DNA of 64,000 bases, taken from positions 62,001 to 126,000 of the forward strand of contig NZ_BSPW01000021.1 of NCBI RefSeq assembly GCF_030161235.1, read 5' to 3'. Made by a program: the position numbers and the translations under genes. The notes beneath the pieces were generated by a model. That model saw only the letters and a list, made by a program, of their open reading frames with translations, was not told the DNA's origin and searched no databases. Origin of the DNA: Vibrio zhanjiangensis (GTDB taxonomy: Bacteria > Pseudomonadota > Gammaproteobacteria > Enterobacterales > Vibrionaceae). Positions 8,195-18,323 of this stretch are shown piece by piece (positions within the stretch are counted from its first letter, which is position 1; the number at the start of each line of letters is the position of its first letter).

Positions 8195-9484
8195 ATGTTC
8201 GAAAAAATCTTCAAGCTCAGCGAACACGGCACAAACGTAAAAACTGAGATTATTGCTGGTCTAACGACTTTTCTGACCATGGCATACATCATTTTTGTCA
8301 ATCCAGCTATTTTGGCAGATGCTGGCATGGATCATGGTGCTGTGTTCGTTGCAACTTGTCTAGCAGCCGCAATTGGTTGTTTTATAATGGGCTTTGTTGC
8401 CAACTATCCAATAGCCCAAGCCCCCGGCATGGGGCTAAATGCCTTTTTTACTTATGCAGTCGTGCTTGGAATGGGATACACATGGCAAGTCGCGTTAGCT
8501 GCTGTTTTTGTCTCTGGGCTACTTTTTATTCTTCTAAGCGTGTTTAAGATCAGGGAATGGATCATTCATTCTATTCCACTTTCTTTACGTACAGGTATAT
8601 CAGCAGGGATTGGATTGTTCTTAGCTTTTATCGCGCTAAAAAATGCAGGAATTGTTGTGGACAACCCAGCGACTCTAGTATCGCTGGGCGCGATTACTTC
8701 GGTACCCGCTGTATTAGCATCTGTGGGCTTTTTCTTAACTATTGCTTTGGTCAATCGCGAAGTTAAAGGCGCGGTCATGATTGCAATCTTGGCTGTGACG
8801 GGGTTGGGGTTAGTTTTTGGTGATGTACAGTGGGCTGGGGTGATGTCGGCACCGCCGAGTATTGCACCAACGTTTCTTCAACTGGATTTTTCTGCTGTAT
8901 TTGAAGTAGGAATGATCTCAGTTGTTTTTGCCTTCCTGTTTGTGGATTTGTTCGATACTGCGGGGACCTTGGTGGGAGTGACCCAAAAAGCGGGTCTAAT
9001 GGACAGTGATGGCAAGATTCCTCGCTTGAGCAAAGCACTATTAGCAGACTCCACTGCAACTTCCGTAGGGGCTTTGCTTGGGACGTCAAATACTACCTCT
9101 TATATTGAGAGCGTTTCAGGTGTTGCTGCTGGTGGCCGTACTGGTTTAACGGCGGTTGTTGTTGGTATTTTGTTTCTACTTGCTTTATTCTTCTCTCCCC
9201 TAGCGGGAATGATTCCCGCATATGCAACGGCTGGTGCATTGTTTTATGTGGCTATATTGATGTTGTCAGGTTTAGCTAACATCGACTGGCGAGATTTGAC
9301 AGAAGCGGCCCCCGTTGTTGTGACTTGCCTAGTCATGCCTTTAACTTTTTCAATTGCAGAAGGCATTTCACTAGGTTTTATTGCTTATGCTGCAATCAAA
9401 TTGTGCAGTGGTAAATGTCGGGATGTCTCTCTCAGTGTGTGGGTGATGTCAGTTATCTTTATCATCAAGTACATGGTTGCTTAA
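8195..9484 (+). CDS. NCS2-family purine (adenine/guanine/hypoxanthine) permease
   Basis: A 429-residue inner-membrane proton symporter of the AzgA/GhxP branch. The N-terminus [18 protein letters not shown] and the segments [24 protein letters not shown] and [15 protein letters not shown] are typical of this branch, and about twelve hydrophobic segments follow. The ATG at 8195 is chosen: the frame is open upstream to 7997, but that part crosses the promoter, the PurR-like site and a low-complexity Phe/Leu stretch. The gene precedes gpt, so uptake and salvage of purines are linked. Whether adenine or guanine/xanthine is preferred cannot be read. Confidence 0.9.
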   Translation: MFEKIFKLSEHGTNVKTEIIAGLTTFLTMAYIIFVNPAILADAGMDHGAVFVATCLAAAIGCFIMGFVANYPIAQAPGMGLNAFFTYAVVLGMGYTWQVALAAVFVSGLLFILLSVFKIREWIIHSIPLSLRTGISAGIGLFLAFIALKNAGIVVDNPATLVSLGAITSVPAVLASVGFFLTIALVNREVKGAVMIAILAVTGLGLVFGDVQWAGVMSAPPSIAPTFLQLDFSAVFEVGMISVVFAFLFVDLFDTAGTLVGVTQKAGLMDSDGKIPRLSKALLADSTATSVGALLGTSNTTSYIESVSGVAAGGRTGLTAVVVGILFLLALFFSPLAGMIPAYATAGALFYVAILMLSGLANIDWRDLTEAAPVVVTCLVMPLTFSIAEGISLGFIAYAAIKLCSGKCRDVSLSVWVMSVIFIIKYMVA

Positions 9485-9551
9485 CGGTTTCAATACTGAT
9501 TATCCTGCTGAATTGAGGCAGGATAAATTGTCGAATGATTGGATTATTACA

Positions 9552-10016
9552 ATGACTAAGAAGTTCATTATTACGTGGGATCAAATGCATGCCTACTGTC
9601 GAGAGCTTGCTGAAAAGCAAATGCCAGCAGAACAGTGGAAAGGAATATGGGCAGTAAGTCGAGGAGGATTGGTTCCCGGTGCAATTTTAGCTCGTGAACT
9701 TGGTATTCGTTATGTTGATACGATCTGTATTTCTAGTTACGACCATGATCATCAACGTGATATGAGTCTTCTTAAGGTACCTGAAGGGGATGGTGAAGGA
9801 TACCTCATTGTTGAAGATCTCGTTGATAGTGGCGATACAGCGCGTAAGTTACGTGAATTATACCCAAGAGCGAAACTTATCGCTGTCTGTGCTAAACCTT
9901 CTGGGGCGCTTCTTCTTGATGATTATGTTGTTGATATTGAGCAAGAAACATGGATTGAGCAACCTTGGGATATGTCTATTCAGTATATTGAGCCTATCAA
10001 CCGTAAGCAGAAATAA
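9552..10016 (+). CDS. gpt: Xanthine-guanine phosphoribosyltransferase
   Basis: A 154-residue purine salvage enzyme that converts xanthine, guanine and hypoxanthine plus PRPP to nucleotides. The PRPP-binding motif is [13 protein letters not shown], and a typical Gpt N-terminus, [20 protein letters not shown], supports the ATG at 9552 over the longer frame from 9477, which overlaps the permease stop. It follows the permease by 67 bases and may share its PurR-controlled transcript. Confidence 0.95.
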   Translation: MTKKFIITWDQMHAYCRELAEKQMPAEQWKGIWAVSRGGLVPGAILARELGIRYVDTICISSYDHDHQRDMSLLKVPEGDGEGYLIVEDLVDSGDTARKLRELYPRAKLIAVCAKPSGALLLDDYVVDIEQETWIEQPWDMSIQYIEPINRKQK

Positions 10017-10068
10017 TTGAGTTCAGGTTTTGATAACTTAGGCTGTCCAAGGCAGCAAATTAAGTGAG

Positions 10069-10091
10069 ATGGCCCTTTATGGGTCATTTTT
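10069..10091 (+). terminator. Terminator after gpt
   Basis: ATGGCCC (10069-10075) pairs with GGGTCAT (10081-10087) with one G-T wobble, followed by TTTT. Confidence 0.7.
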
Positions 10092-10133
10092 GATTTGTCT
10101 TTAGACACAGCTTTATGCGGGGTTAGTGACTAA

Positions 10134-10159
10134 ATGACAAGTGAGCGCTGATTTGTCAT
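10134..10159. promoter_or_regulatory. Inverted repeat upstream of frsA, possible operator
   Basis: ATGACAA (10134-10140) and TTGTCAT (10153-10159) form a perfect 7-base inverted repeat with a 12-base spacer, 47 bases before the frsA start. A TATACAAT element follows at 10170-10177. The regulator is unknown. Confidence 0.4.
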
Positions 10160-10205
10160 CCGATTTATGTATACAATGTGAAAAACTTTACAACTAGGTG
10201 ATGCC

Positions 10206-11453
10206 ATGCCTGATGAAGTGAGCAAAAACCTCTCGGAAACACTGTTTACCAAACACAAGCAAGCGAAAGAAACGTCCTCGCTTACTCAGTATATGCCGAG
10301 TAGTCAGAAGATACTGGATGATAAACGAGACGCTGAGGGGGCGAATTGGTACAGAAATATCAACCGGATGCAGTGGGCATGGCAGGGTTTGGACCCTATT
10401 GAAATGGATGAAGTCTTAGCCAAAATAGCGTCTTCTAAACATTCTAGAACTTACGACCAATGGCTTGATACTGTCATGGGATATCATAGCGGAAATTGGA
10501 CTTATGAATGGACTAAGTTGGGGATGTTGCACTCTCACCGCTCTGATGAGCTTATGGGGGAAGAGGCAGCAGATGAACTTTTTAATGCATCTTTGTGTTT
10601 TAGCATAGCTGGGTATCCTCATTTAAAAAACGACAACTTGGCTTCCCAAGCTCAGGTTCTTGCCAGTAATGCCTATTCTGAGGCGGCGAAAAAGACACGC
10701 TTCATCATTAAGAAATTAGAAATTCCTTATCAAAATAAGAATATTATTGCCCATTTACATTTAACGAGTACAGATGAGCCTCAACCTGTTGTTATGGTCA
10801 GTGCGGGTTTAGATAGCCTACAAACGGATCTTTGGAAGCTGTTTCGCAACCACCTCGCACCGAAAAATATTGCCATGTTGACGGTTGATATGCCCTCAAT
10901 AGGGCACAACAGCCATTGGACTTTAACTGAAGACACGTCTTGCCTACATCAGGTCGTTCTAAACGAGTTATTTGATATTCCGTGGGTGGATCATCATAGA
11001 GTTGGCTTACTGGGCTTCCGTTTTGGTGGTAATGCGATGGTGAGGCTGTCATTTTTTGAACAAGATAAGCTCAAAGCCTGTGTAAGTTTGGGGGCGCCTA
11101 TCCATGATGTGTTGTCCTCACCAGAGAAGCTGAAAAAAATGCCCAAAATGTACCTGGATGTCCTAGCTTCTCGTTTGGGGAAAAACGCGGTTGACATTAA
11201 TAGTTTAGCGGGTCAATTGATGGCTTGGTCACTAAAGATTCAAGGTATATTGTCAAGTCGCAGAACAAAGGTCCCCATTCTAGCCATGAGCTTGGAGAAT
11301 GATCCCGTCTCTCCCCACAGTGATAATCAGTTAGTTGCGCTTTTTAGTGACTACGGAAAAGCAAGGAAAATCACTGCAAAAACAATTACACAGGGGTATG
11401 AGCAATCGCTCGATTTGGCAATCAAGTGGTTGGAGGACGAGCTAATTAGATGA
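10206..11453 (+). CDS. frsA: Fermentation-respiration switch protein FrsA (alpha/beta hydrolase fold)
   Basis: A 415-residue protein matching Vibrio FrsA in length and layout: an N-terminal helical cap with NWYRNINRMQWAWQGLDPIE, then an alpha/beta hydrolase-like core with VVMVSAGLDSLQTD and the nucleophile-elbow position GLLGFRFGGNAMVRL. At the elbow the usual Gly-X-Ser-X-Gly reads Gly-Phe-Arg-Phe-Gly, so the serine nucleophile is replaced by Arg, consistent with doubt about catalysis in this family. FrsA binds the glucose phosphotransferase protein IIA-Glc and shifts the fermentation/respiration balance. It precedes crl, as in other vibrios and enterics. Confidence 0.95.
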   Translation: MPDEVSKNLSETLFTKHKQAKETSSLTQYMPSSQKILDDKRDAEGANWYRNINRMQWAWQGLDPIEMDEVLAKIASSKHSRTYDQWLDTVMGYHSGNWTYEWTKLGMLHSHRSDELMGEEAADELFNASLCFSIAGYPHLKNDNLASQAQVLASNAYSEAAKKTRFIIKKLEIPYQNKNIIAHLHLTSTDEPQPVVMVSAGLDSLQTDLWKLFRNHLAPKNIAMLTVDMPSIGHNSHWTLTEDTSCLHQVVLNELFDIPWVDHHRVGLLGFRFGGNAMVRLSFFEQDKLKACVSLGAPIHDVLSSPEKLKKMPKMYLDVLASRLGKNAVDINSLAGQLMAWSLKIQGILSSRRTKVPILAMSLENDPVSPHSDNQLVALFSDYGKARKITAKTITQGYEQSLDLAIKWLEDELIR

Positions 11454-11560
11454 CAAATCGCATAAATTAGTCAACACTTATATACGGGCAATACCCAAAC
11501 TAAGTGGTCCTGATTTTTGCTCATCATAATTACAACAGATATAGAATATGGAGATTCATT

Positions 11561-11950
11561 ATGTCTGAACAGCCAAAGAATCCAACCCATTACCGTTTAT
11601 TGTCAACGCTAAAAGCCATTGGTCCTTATCTAAGAGAAGCAAAATGTGAGCAAGGAAAATACTTGTTCGATTGTCTTTCTGTGTGCGTGAACGACAAGAA
11701 GTCACCAGAAGAACGAGAGTTTTGGGGATGGTGGTTAGAATTGGAACAAGAAGGGGAAGCGTTCGAGGCAAAATATCGCATTGGCCTTTATGATGCTAAA
11801 GGCGATTGGATGGACGAGAAATTGCCTAAGAAAGCCGTGGCAGAAGTCTGCCGTACTCAAGAAGGATTTCACCAAAAGCTCATCGATACTTTAGCAAACC
11901 AATTTGGCATGACGCTTGACTTCCACAAAGAATCAGCTGAATTTAGCTAA
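11561..11950 (+). CDS. crl: Sigma factor-binding protein Crl
   Basis: A 129-residue cytoplasmic protein. The start MSEQPKNPTHYRLLSTLKAIGPYLRE and the block EEREFWGWWLELEQEGEAFE (aromatic-rich) are the Crl signature. Crl binds the stationary-phase sigma factor RpoS and helps it capture core RNA polymerase. GGAG at 11548-11551 supports the ATG at 11561; the frame is open to 11504, but that part lacks conservation features. It is followed by a strong terminator. Confidence 0.93.
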   Translation: MSEQPKNPTHYRLLSTLKAIGPYLREAKCEQGKYLFDCLSVCVNDKKSPEEREFWGWWLELEQEGEAFEAKYRIGLYDAKGDWMDEKLPKKAVAEVCRTQEGFHQKLIDTLANQFGMTLDFHKESAEFS

Positions 11951-11981
11951 CTAAATATTTGTATCTATTACTCTAGATAAA

Positions 11982-12005
11982 AAAAGGCGCTGATTAGCGC
12001 CTTTT
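11982..12005 (+). terminator. Terminator after crl
   Basis: AAAAGGCGCT (11982-11991) pairs with AGCGCCTTTT (11996-12005), loop GATT. The A/T arms make it usable in both directions. Confidence 0.9.
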
Positions 12006-12055
12006 CTGCTTGTTAATTTCTTTTTTGATTGTTACAACATCAGGTTCAAGTACAC

Positions 12056-12089
12056 CGAGTAGTAACCCAGTTCTTCATTACTCGTGGGT
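12056..12089 (+). promoter_or_regulatory. Predicted H-type RNA pseudoknot in the proB leader
   Basis: CGAGTAGT (12056-12063) pairs with ATTACTCG (12077-12084), one G-T wobble. ACCCA (12065-12069), inside that loop, pairs with TGGGT (12085-12089) immediately after the first stem. The order A-B-A'-B' is the H-type pseudoknot topology, with both stems able to stack. It ends 35 bases before the proB ATG. I do not know of a named element here; it was found by eye and has not been folded. Confidence 0.4.
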
Positions 12090-12124
12090 GAATAGACTAT
12101 TTTATTTTTCATAGCAGATAGATA

Positions 12125-13258
12125 ATGAATCAAAAATGCGCAAAAGCTGTAAGCCGTCAAACCGTTGTTATTAAGTTTGGCACCAGTGTATTAACGGGTG
12201 GCACATTGGCATTAGATAGAGCTCACATGGTTGAGCTTGCACGGCAATGTGCAGAGCTTAAAAAACAAGGCCATTCTGTTGTCATGGTTTCATCAGGTGC
12301 CATTGCTGCTGGTCGAGAACATTTAGGTTATCCTGCACTGGCTAATTCTATGGCCAATAAACAGCTTCTTGCGGCAGTCGGTCAAAGTCAACTGATTCAA
12401 ACTTGGGAAGCATTGTTTGGAATCTATGGGATCAAAATCGGACAAATGCTGCTCACTCGCGCAGATCTCGAAGATCGTGAACGTTTTCTCAATGCGCGCG
12501 ACACCATTAATGCTCTGGTAAATAACGATATTATTCCTATCGTTAATGAAAACGATGCAGTTGCAACCAGCGAAATAAAAGTGGGTGATAATGATAATCT
12601 ATCTGCGCTTGTTGGTATTTTGTGCAGTGCCGATAAATTGCTGTTACTCACAGATCAAAAGGGATTATTTACCGCCGATCCTCGCAAAGATGCTAATGCT
12701 GAACTGATCAAAGAAGTGAAAACCATTGACGATACTTTGCGTAAAATTGCCGGTGATAGTGGAACGTCTTTAGGAACAGGAGGAATGGCCACCAAGCTGC
12801 AGGCGGCTGATATCGCTCGTCGAGCTGGGATTGAAGTCATTATAGCCGCTGGCAGTGCACCAAATGTTGTATTTGATTCTCTTAGTGAGCATCCACAAGG
12901 TACTCGTTTCTTGCCCATCGAAGAGGCACTAGAAAGCCGAAAACGTTGGATTTTGGCTGGGCCTGCCGCGTCTGGTGATATCGTGATAGACGATGGCGCG
13001 GTGAAAGCCGTGTTATCCAGAGGAAGCAGCCTATTAGCAAAAGGCGTGACTCGCATCAGTGGCGAATTTGCTCGAGGAGAGGTCGTCAGAGTTACAGATC
13101 AAAATGGGGTGCTTATCGCCCGTGGTATTTCGAGCTATTCTAGCCAAGATATGGTGCGTATTATTGGAAAACACAGCAAAGATATCCTGGGCATTTTGGG
13201 TTACGACTATGGTAGTGAAGTATTGCATCGCGATGATATGGTCGTTATTCAGGAATAA
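12125..13258 (+). CDS. proB: Glutamate 5-kinase
   Basis: A 377-residue two-domain enzyme: an amino acid kinase domain (about 1-260) with [10 protein letters not shown] at the N-terminus, [20 protein letters not shown] in the glutamate site, and [12 protein letters not shown], followed by a C-terminal PUA domain (about 285-365). It phosphorylates glutamate in the first step of proline synthesis, and the PUA-containing form is normally feedback-inhibited by proline. It is followed after 14 bases by proA, the next enzyme. Confidence 0.96.
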   Translation: MNQKCAKAVSRQTVVIKFGTSVLTGGTLALDRAHMVELARQCAELKKQGHSVVMVSSGAIAAGREHLGYPALANSMANKQLLAAVGQSQLIQTWEALFGIYGIKIGQMLLTRADLEDRERFLNARDTINALVNNDIIPIVNENDAVATSEIKVGDNDNLSALVGILCSADKLLLLTDQKGLFTADPRKDANAELIKEVKTIDDTLRKIAGDSGTSLGTGGMATKLQAADIARRAGIEVIIAAGSAPNVVFDSLSEHPQGTRFLPIEEALESRKRWILAGPAASGDIVIDDGAVKAVLSRGSSLLAKGVTRISGEFARGEVVRVTDQNGVLIARGISSYSSQDMVRIIGKHSKDILGILGYDYGSEVLHRDDMVVIQE

Positions 13259-13272
13259 TTGAGGTAACAAAC

Positions 13273-14523
13273 GTGGAACTGATTTCTATAGGTAAGGCAG
13301 CTAAGCAAGCAGCATTTCAACTCGCCAACGCATCGACAGCGCAGAAAAATCGCGCGTTAGCTATTATCGCCAATGAACTTGAAGCGAATTGTGAAACAAT
13401 TCTTACTGCCAATGCCAAAGATATTCAGCTTGGTAGAGAGACGGGTATGAGTGATACACTGCTCGATCGGCTTCTGCTGGATAAAGATCGCCTAACTGCC
13501 ATCGCCAATGATGTCCGTAACGTGATCAAGCTCGCTGACCCAGTAGGTAGTGAATTTGACAGCAAAATATTAGAAAATGGTATGTCTTTGGCCCGTCGCC
13601 GAGTACCTCTTGGCGTAGTTGGTGTGATTTATGAAGCTCGTCCTAACGTGACCATTGATATTGCTTCTTTGTGTTTAAAAACGGGTAATGCCAGTATTCT
13701 TAGAGGAGGAAAAGAGACATTTTTCTCCAACATGGAATTGGTCAAAGTGATTCAATCGGCTTTGGAGCAAGCACAACTACCGGCAGCTTCTGTTCAATAT
13801 ATCGAGAAACCAGATCGAGAATTAGTGTCGGCACTGTTAAAACTTGATCAATACGTTGATATGATTATTCCACGAGGCGGAGCTGGTCTTCACAAAATGT
13901 GCAAAGAAAACAGTTCCATTCCGGTTATTATTGGAGGCTTTGGCATTAGTCATATATTTGTCGATGAAAGTGCGGATTTGGAAAAGTCACTTAACGTGGT
14001 TGAAAATGCCAAAATTCAGCGTCCATCGGCGTGTAATGCATTAGATACCTTATTGGTTCACCAGAATGTGGCGTCAGAGTTTTTAGCCAATTTAAAAGCT
14101 CGGATGCAGGGCAAAGTAACGTTTGTTGCTGAGCCAAAAGCTAAGGCATGGTTAGATGGGGCTGAAAAACTACGCGCAAGCCTTGAAGGTGACTTCGATA
14201 CTGAATGGTTAAGTTACACTTTGGGGGTAAAAGTTGTCGCGGATATCACAGAGGCGATTGAGCATATGCGAGTGCACAATGCCAGTCATTCAGATGCTAT
14301 TATGACCAACAGTCTAGACCATGCAGAACGTTTTATAAACTCAGTGGATTCGGCTGCTGTTTATGTTAATGCATCGACTCGATTTACAGATGGTGCTCAA
14401 TTTGGCTTAGGGGCAGAAGTTGCAGTATCAACACAAAAACTGCATGCTAGAGGTCCGATGGGACTTGAAGAATTGACCAGTTATAAATGGGTTGGTAAAG
14501 CTAACTACTTAGTCCGGGATTAA
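13273..14523 (+). CDS. proA: Gamma-glutamyl phosphate reductase
   Basis: A 416-residue aldehyde-dehydrogenase-fold enzyme that reduces glutamyl 5-phosphate to glutamate semialdehyde with NADPH, the second step of proline synthesis. The catalytic cysteine is Cys254 in [14 protein letters not shown], and EARPNVTID and [10 protein letters not shown] are family blocks. It starts at GTG (13273), with GAGGT at 13261-13265. It forms an operon with proB and can channel the labile intermediate in a complex with it. Confidence 0.96.
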   Translation: MELISIGKAAKQAAFQLANASTAQKNRALAIIANELEANCETILTANAKDIQLGRETGMSDTLLDRLLLDKDRLTAIANDVRNVIKLADPVGSEFDSKILENGMSLARRRVPLGVVGVIYEARPNVTIDIASLCLKTGNASILRGGKETFFSNMELVKVIQSALEQAQLPAASVQYIEKPDRELVSALLKLDQYVDMIIPRGGAGLHKMCKENSSIPVIIGGFGISHIFVDESADLEKSLNVVENAKIQRPSACNALDTLLVHQNVASEFLANLKARMQGKVTFVAEPKAKAWLDGAEKLRASLEGDFDTEWLSYTLGVKVVADITEAIEHMRVHNASHSDAIMTNSLDHAERFINSVDSAAVYVNASTRFTDGAQFGLGAEVAVSTQKLHARGPMGLEELTSYKWVGKANYLVRD

Positions 14524-14606
14524 ACCTTGTATAAATAACAAGCAAGGTTTTAAGAGTATTTTACTAAGTACAATACCATTTAACATTTTGATTATCTTTA
14601 GGATAA

Positions 14607-14630
14607 AAAAGGGGCGAGATAGTCCCTTTT
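14607..14630 (+). terminator. Terminator after proBA
   Basis: AAAAGGGGC (14607-14615) pairs with GTCCCTTTT (14622-14630), one G-T wobble, loop GAGATA. Confidence 0.8.
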
Positions 14631-14742
14631 GCTTTTCTTCGCTTTAGCAAATCCGTTACACTAGTAACGATATATTAAAGTAGCTTTATTGATGGAATTT
14701 GGTCGTCAATGAAAGGGTATTTCAGTATATTATGGAGGTGAT

Positions 14743-15192
14743 ATGCATTGTCCTTTTTGCACAGAGAATGACACCAAAGTGATCGATTCTCGTTTGGTGG
14801 CTGATGGTCATCAAGTTCGTCGTCGCAGGCAGTGTTTAGCCTGTAATGAGCGCTTTACCACTTTTGAAACCGCTGAGTTGGTAATGCCTCGAGTAATTAA
14901 ATCAAATGGAAACCGTGAACCCTTCGATGAAGATAAAATGATTGGTGGGCTTCAACGTGCGTTGGAGAAACGTCCCGTAAGTGCTGATGCAGTGGAGTTA
15001 TCTATTAGTATGATTAAGTCACAACTTCGAGCGACAGGTGAGCGAGAAGTGTCGAGTGAGATGATTGGTAACTTGGTGATGGATCAACTTAAAGAACTCG
15101 ATAAGGTTGCTTATATTCGTTTTGCTTCCGTTTATCGAAGTTTCGAAGATATTCGAGAGTTCGGTGAAGAAATAGCACGCCTCGAAGATTAA
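14743..15192 (+). CDS. nrdR: Transcriptional repressor NrdR
   Basis: A 149-residue regulator with an N-terminal zinc ribbon (Cys3, Cys6, Cys31, Cys34) containing the basic run VRRRRQC, and an ATP-cone domain (about 49-139). NrdR senses the ATP/dATP state and represses ribonucleotide reductase genes. Start supported by GGAGGTGAT directly upstream. It is the first gene of the nrdR-ribD-ribE run, 14 bases before ribD, the same order as in many gammaproteobacteria. Confidence 0.96.
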   Translation: MHCPFCTENDTKVIDSRLVADGHQVRRRRQCLACNERFTTFETAELVMPRVIKSNGNREPFDEDKMIGGLQRALEKRPVSADAVELSISMIKSQLRATGEREVSSEMIGNLVMDQLKELDKVAYIRFASVYRSFEDIREFGEEIARLED

Positions 15193-15206
15193 CGGTTAGC
15201 AGTACA

Positions 15207-16304
15207 ATGTCTGAATTTTCTTCTCTAGATTATAAAATGATGTCGCGTGCCATTACTTTGGCCAAAAGTGGCATCTATACCACCCCACCAAATCCCAATG
15301 TTGGGTGTGTCATTGTCCGTGATGAACTCATCGTGGGAGAGGGCTTTCACTACCGTGCTGGTGAGCCACATGCTGAAATTAATGCACTGATGATGGCCGG
15401 AGATAAGGCTGCTGGAACAACGGTTTATGTTACGCTTGAGCCATGTTCTCATTATGGTAGAACGCCGCCGTGTGCATCTGCTTTGATCCAGGCTAACGTC
15501 GCCAAAGTAATTTGTGCAATGGAAGACCCTAACCCTAAAGTCGAAGGCATTAAAATGCTTCGAGACGCAGGCATTGAAGTGCAAGTGGGACTACTTAAAG
15601 ATGATGCCAAGGCATTGAGTCCCGCTTTTGTGAAACGAATGACGACAGGGCTTCCGTTTGTGCAACTGAAAATTGCCGCCAGTCTCGATGGCCAAACCGC
15701 CCTATCGAATGGGCACAGCCAGTGGATTACTTCGATGCAAGCACGCAGTGATGTGCAGAGATATCGAGCTCAGTCCGATGCTGTTCTCTCTACCAGCAAA
15801 ACGGTTATCGAGGATAATGCTTCTCTTAATGTACGTTGGTCTGAGTTACCAGATAGTGTCAGGCATCAGCTCCCCGAGAAAGAAGTTCGTCAGCCCAAAC
15901 GAGTGATTTTAGATAGGCAGAATGAACTGACGCCTGACCTAAAACTCTTCTCAACCACAGGTGCTCGAATTATTGTTTCTGAACAAGGTGATCTCAATCC
16001 GCATCTAACGCCTTCAGGTCAAGTTGATTTGAAAGCGACTTTTGCTGATTTGGCGTCAAATTTTGGCATTAACCATCTATGGGTAGAAGCGGGGTCGACT
16101 CTGGCGCGTAGTCTCATTCAACAAGGCTTAGTGGATGAGTTAGTGTTATATTTATCTCCTAAAATCATGGGTAGTGATGGTCGTGGGTTATTCGGTGCGC
16201 TTGGCTTGAGCTCGATGGAGGAAACCATCGAGTTGGATATTAAAGAAGTTAGGCAGGTCGGCCCAGACATTCGCATTACTGCTCAAGTTAAAAATAAAGA
16301 ATAG
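15207..16304 (+). CDS. ribD: Bifunctional diaminohydroxyphosphoribosylaminopyrimidine deaminase / 5-amino-6-(5-phosphoribosylamino)uracil reductase
   Basis: A 365-residue two-domain riboflavin enzyme. The deaminase part has the zinc site His55-Ala-Glu57 and Cys80/Cys89 (LEPCSHYGRTPPC). The reductase part follows from about residue 148 (LPFVQLKIAASLDGQTAL) and includes VEAGSTLARSLI. It carries out steps two and three of the pathway from GTP. It is separated from ribE by only 5 bases. Confidence 0.96.
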   Translation: MSEFSSLDYKMMSRAITLAKSGIYTTPPNPNVGCVIVRDELIVGEGFHYRAGEPHAEINALMMAGDKAAGTTVYVTLEPCSHYGRTPPCASALIQANVAKVICAMEDPNPKVEGIKMLRDAGIEVQVGLLKDDAKALSPAFVKRMTTGLPFVQLKIAASLDGQTALSNGHSQWITSMQARSDVQRYRAQSDAVLSTSKTVIEDNASLNVRWSELPDSVRHQLPEKEVRQPKRVILDRQNELTPDLKLFSTTGARIIVSEQGDLNPHLTPSGQVDLKATFADLASNFGINHLWVEAGSTLARSLIQQGLVDELVLYLSPKIMGSDGRGLFGALGLSSMEETIELDIKEVRQVGPDIRITAQVKNKE

Positions 16305-16309
16305 TCGTT

Positions 16310-16960
16310 ATGTTTACAGGAATTATAGAAGCTGTCGGCACTCTCACTTCCATTACCCCTAGGGGGGAAGATATTAGCGTGACCGTTGAGGTCGGCAAAC
16401 TCGATATGTCGGATGTTAAACTCGGTGATAGTATCGCGACCAATGGAGTCTGCTTGACTGTTGTTGATTTCAACTCGACCAGTTATAGCGCTGACTTATC
16501 TTTAGAAACGCTGAACAAAACAAGTTTTACTGGCTATCAAGTAGGGGCTAAGGTCAATTTGGAAAAAGCCATGCTGCCGACGACTCGATTCGGTGGTCAC
16601 ATTGTCTCAGGGCATGTGGACGGAGTGGGAGAAATTGTTGAGCGCAATCAAGTAGGGCGGGCGATTGAATTTTGGGTTTCTATGCCTGGCGAATTATCAA
16701 AGTACGTGGCAGAAAAAGGCTCGATTACTCTTGATGGGATCAGTTTAACGGTGAATGGGCTGCGTAAAAATGCGTTCAAGCTAACCATAGTCCCCCATAC
16801 TGGTGAAGAGACAACGATAAGTGATTTTCATGTTGGGCGTAAAGTCAATCTCGAGGTTGACGTATTGGCGCGTTATATGGAACGCCTCCTAAACCAGCAG
16901 TCTTCACAACCCGAATCACGTTTAACCATGGAATTTCTCCAACAGAATGGTTTTGCATAA
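16310..16960 (+). CDS. ribE: Riboflavin synthase, alpha chain
   Basis: A 216-residue protein made of two homologous lumazine-binding beta barrels (MFTGIIEAVGTL opening the first and GHIVSGHVDGVGEI the second). It dismutates two molecules of 6,7-dimethyl-8-ribityllumazine to riboflavin in the last step. It sits directly after ribD; the next gene, ribBX, is 91 bases on. The symbol ribC is also used for this gene. Confidence 0.95.
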   Translation: MFTGIIEAVGTLTSITPRGEDISVTVEVGKLDMSDVKLGDSIATNGVCLTVVDFNSTSYSADLSLETLNKTSFTGYQVGAKVNLEKAMLPTTRFGGHIVSGHVDGVGEIVERNQVGRAIEFWVSMPGELSKYVAEKGSITLDGISLTVNGLRKNAFKLTIVPHTGEETTISDFHVGRKVNLEVDVLARYMERLLNQQSSQPESRLTMEFLQQNGFA

Positions 16961-17051
16961 TTGGGGATGATTGTCCCTAATATTTTGCACTATACCCAGT
17001 ATTCTAAATAGAGATAATATTGTTCACTGGCCAAATTACAGGAATTAAGCA

Positions 17052-18161
17052 ATGCCAATTAGTACGCCGCAAGAAATCATAGAAGACATTCGTCTAGGCA
17101 AAATGGTGATTTTGATGGATGATGAAGATCGCGAAAATGAAGGCGATCTTATTATGGCGGCAGAGCATATCACTCCCGAAGCCATTAATTTTATGGCGAC
17201 TCATGGCCGAGGTCTTATCTGTTTAACCATGACCAAAGAACGTTGTGAGCGCTTAGGTCTTCCCCCAATGGTTCAAGACAATAATGCTCAGTACACCACC
17301 AATTTTACCGTTTCTATTGAAGCTGCTGAAGGGGTAACAACCGGCATTTCTGCCGCGGACCGAGCAAGAACTGTCCAAACGGCAGTTGCGGCTGACGCTA
17401 AAGCCTCTGATTTGGTTCAGCCAGGGCACATATTTCCCCTTGCGGCACAAGAAGGTGGCGTGTTGACTCGCGCTGGGCATACCGAAGCTGGGTGCGATCT
17501 TGCAAGACTCGCAGGACTTGAGCCTGCTGGGGTGATTGTCGAGATCCTTAATCAAGATGGCACTATGGCTCGTCGTCCTGATTTAGAAGTCTTTGCCGAA
17601 AAGCATGGCATTAAACTGGGTACAATTGCCGATCTTATCGAGCACAGAAATAATACTGAGACGACGATAGAACGAGTAGCTCAGTGTAAATTACCTACTG
17701 AGTATGGTGAGTTTGACCTTCTTACCTACAAAGATACGATCGATAACCAAATTCATTACGCGTTGTGCAAAGGTGATATTTCTACTCAAGCTCCTTTAGT
17801 TCGAGTCCATTTGCAAGATACGTTTACCGATTTATTGCGCAGTGATAGAAGTGCAGAGCGCAGCTGGACTTTGGACAAAGCGATGAAGCGTATTGGTGAA
17901 GAGGGAGGGGTCTTGGTGATTCTTGGTAATGAAGAGTCAAGTGATCTCCTGATTCATCGAGTGAAGATGTTTGAAGCTCAGGACAAAGGACAAGCGCCTA
18001 CACTGGCTAAGAAACAAGGAACATCTCGACGTGTTGGCGTCGGATCGCAGATCTTGGCTGATATTGGTATTCATGATATGCGCTTGCTTTCGTCAACCAA
18101 TAAGAAATATCACGCATTGGGTGGATTTGGCTTAAATGTGGTTGAATATGTTTGTGAATAG
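17052..18161 (+). CDS. ribB: 3,4-dihydroxy-2-butanone 4-phosphate synthase fused to a degenerate GTP cyclohydrolase II-like domain (RibBX type)
   Basis: Residues 1-200 form the RibB domain with [26 protein letters not shown] and [11 protein letters not shown], which make the four-carbon unit for lumazine. Residues from about 212 on look like RibA, but the zinc-binding cysteines are gone: the E. coli-type VRVHSEC and RCDC motifs read VRVHLQD (Asp256) and RSDR (Ser264, Arg266). So the C-terminal domain is unlikely to be an active GTP cyclohydrolase and may be regulatory or structural. A separate RibA is expected elsewhere. Lies between ribE and ribH. Confidence 0.92.
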   Translation: MPISTPQEIIEDIRLGKMVILMDDEDRENEGDLIMAAEHITPEAINFMATHGRGLICLTMTKERCERLGLPPMVQDNNAQYTTNFTVSIEAAEGVTTGISAADRARTVQTAVAADAKASDLVQPGHIFPLAAQEGGVLTRAGHTEAGCDLARLAGLEPAGVIVEILNQDGTMARRPDLEVFAEKHGIKLGTIADLIEHRNNTETTIERVAQCKLPTEYGEFDLLTYKDTIDNQIHYALCKGDISTQAPLVRVHLQDTFTDLLRSDRSAERSWTLDKAMKRIGEEGGVLVILGNEESSDLLIHRVKMFEAQDKGQAPTLAKKQGTSRRVGVGSQILADIGIHDMRLLSSTNKKYHALGGFGLNVVEYVCE

Positions 18162-18323
18162 TGGTTGGGTTGTATCTCTTACTGCACAGAGAATCGCTAT
18201 TTAAGTGCATTATTGTGACGGCCTTTCTCATTGAGTAATGGCAAATTTCTATTAGATATTGATCACAGGTTTGTGCTAGAATCCGGCGATTCTCACGTGA
18301 TGAACATAGTTAAAGGAAAGCTT

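Noticed and set aside
16961..17051. FMN riboswitch before the ribB fusion gene
   Set aside because: The gap is only 91 bases and the conserved RFN segments are not present.
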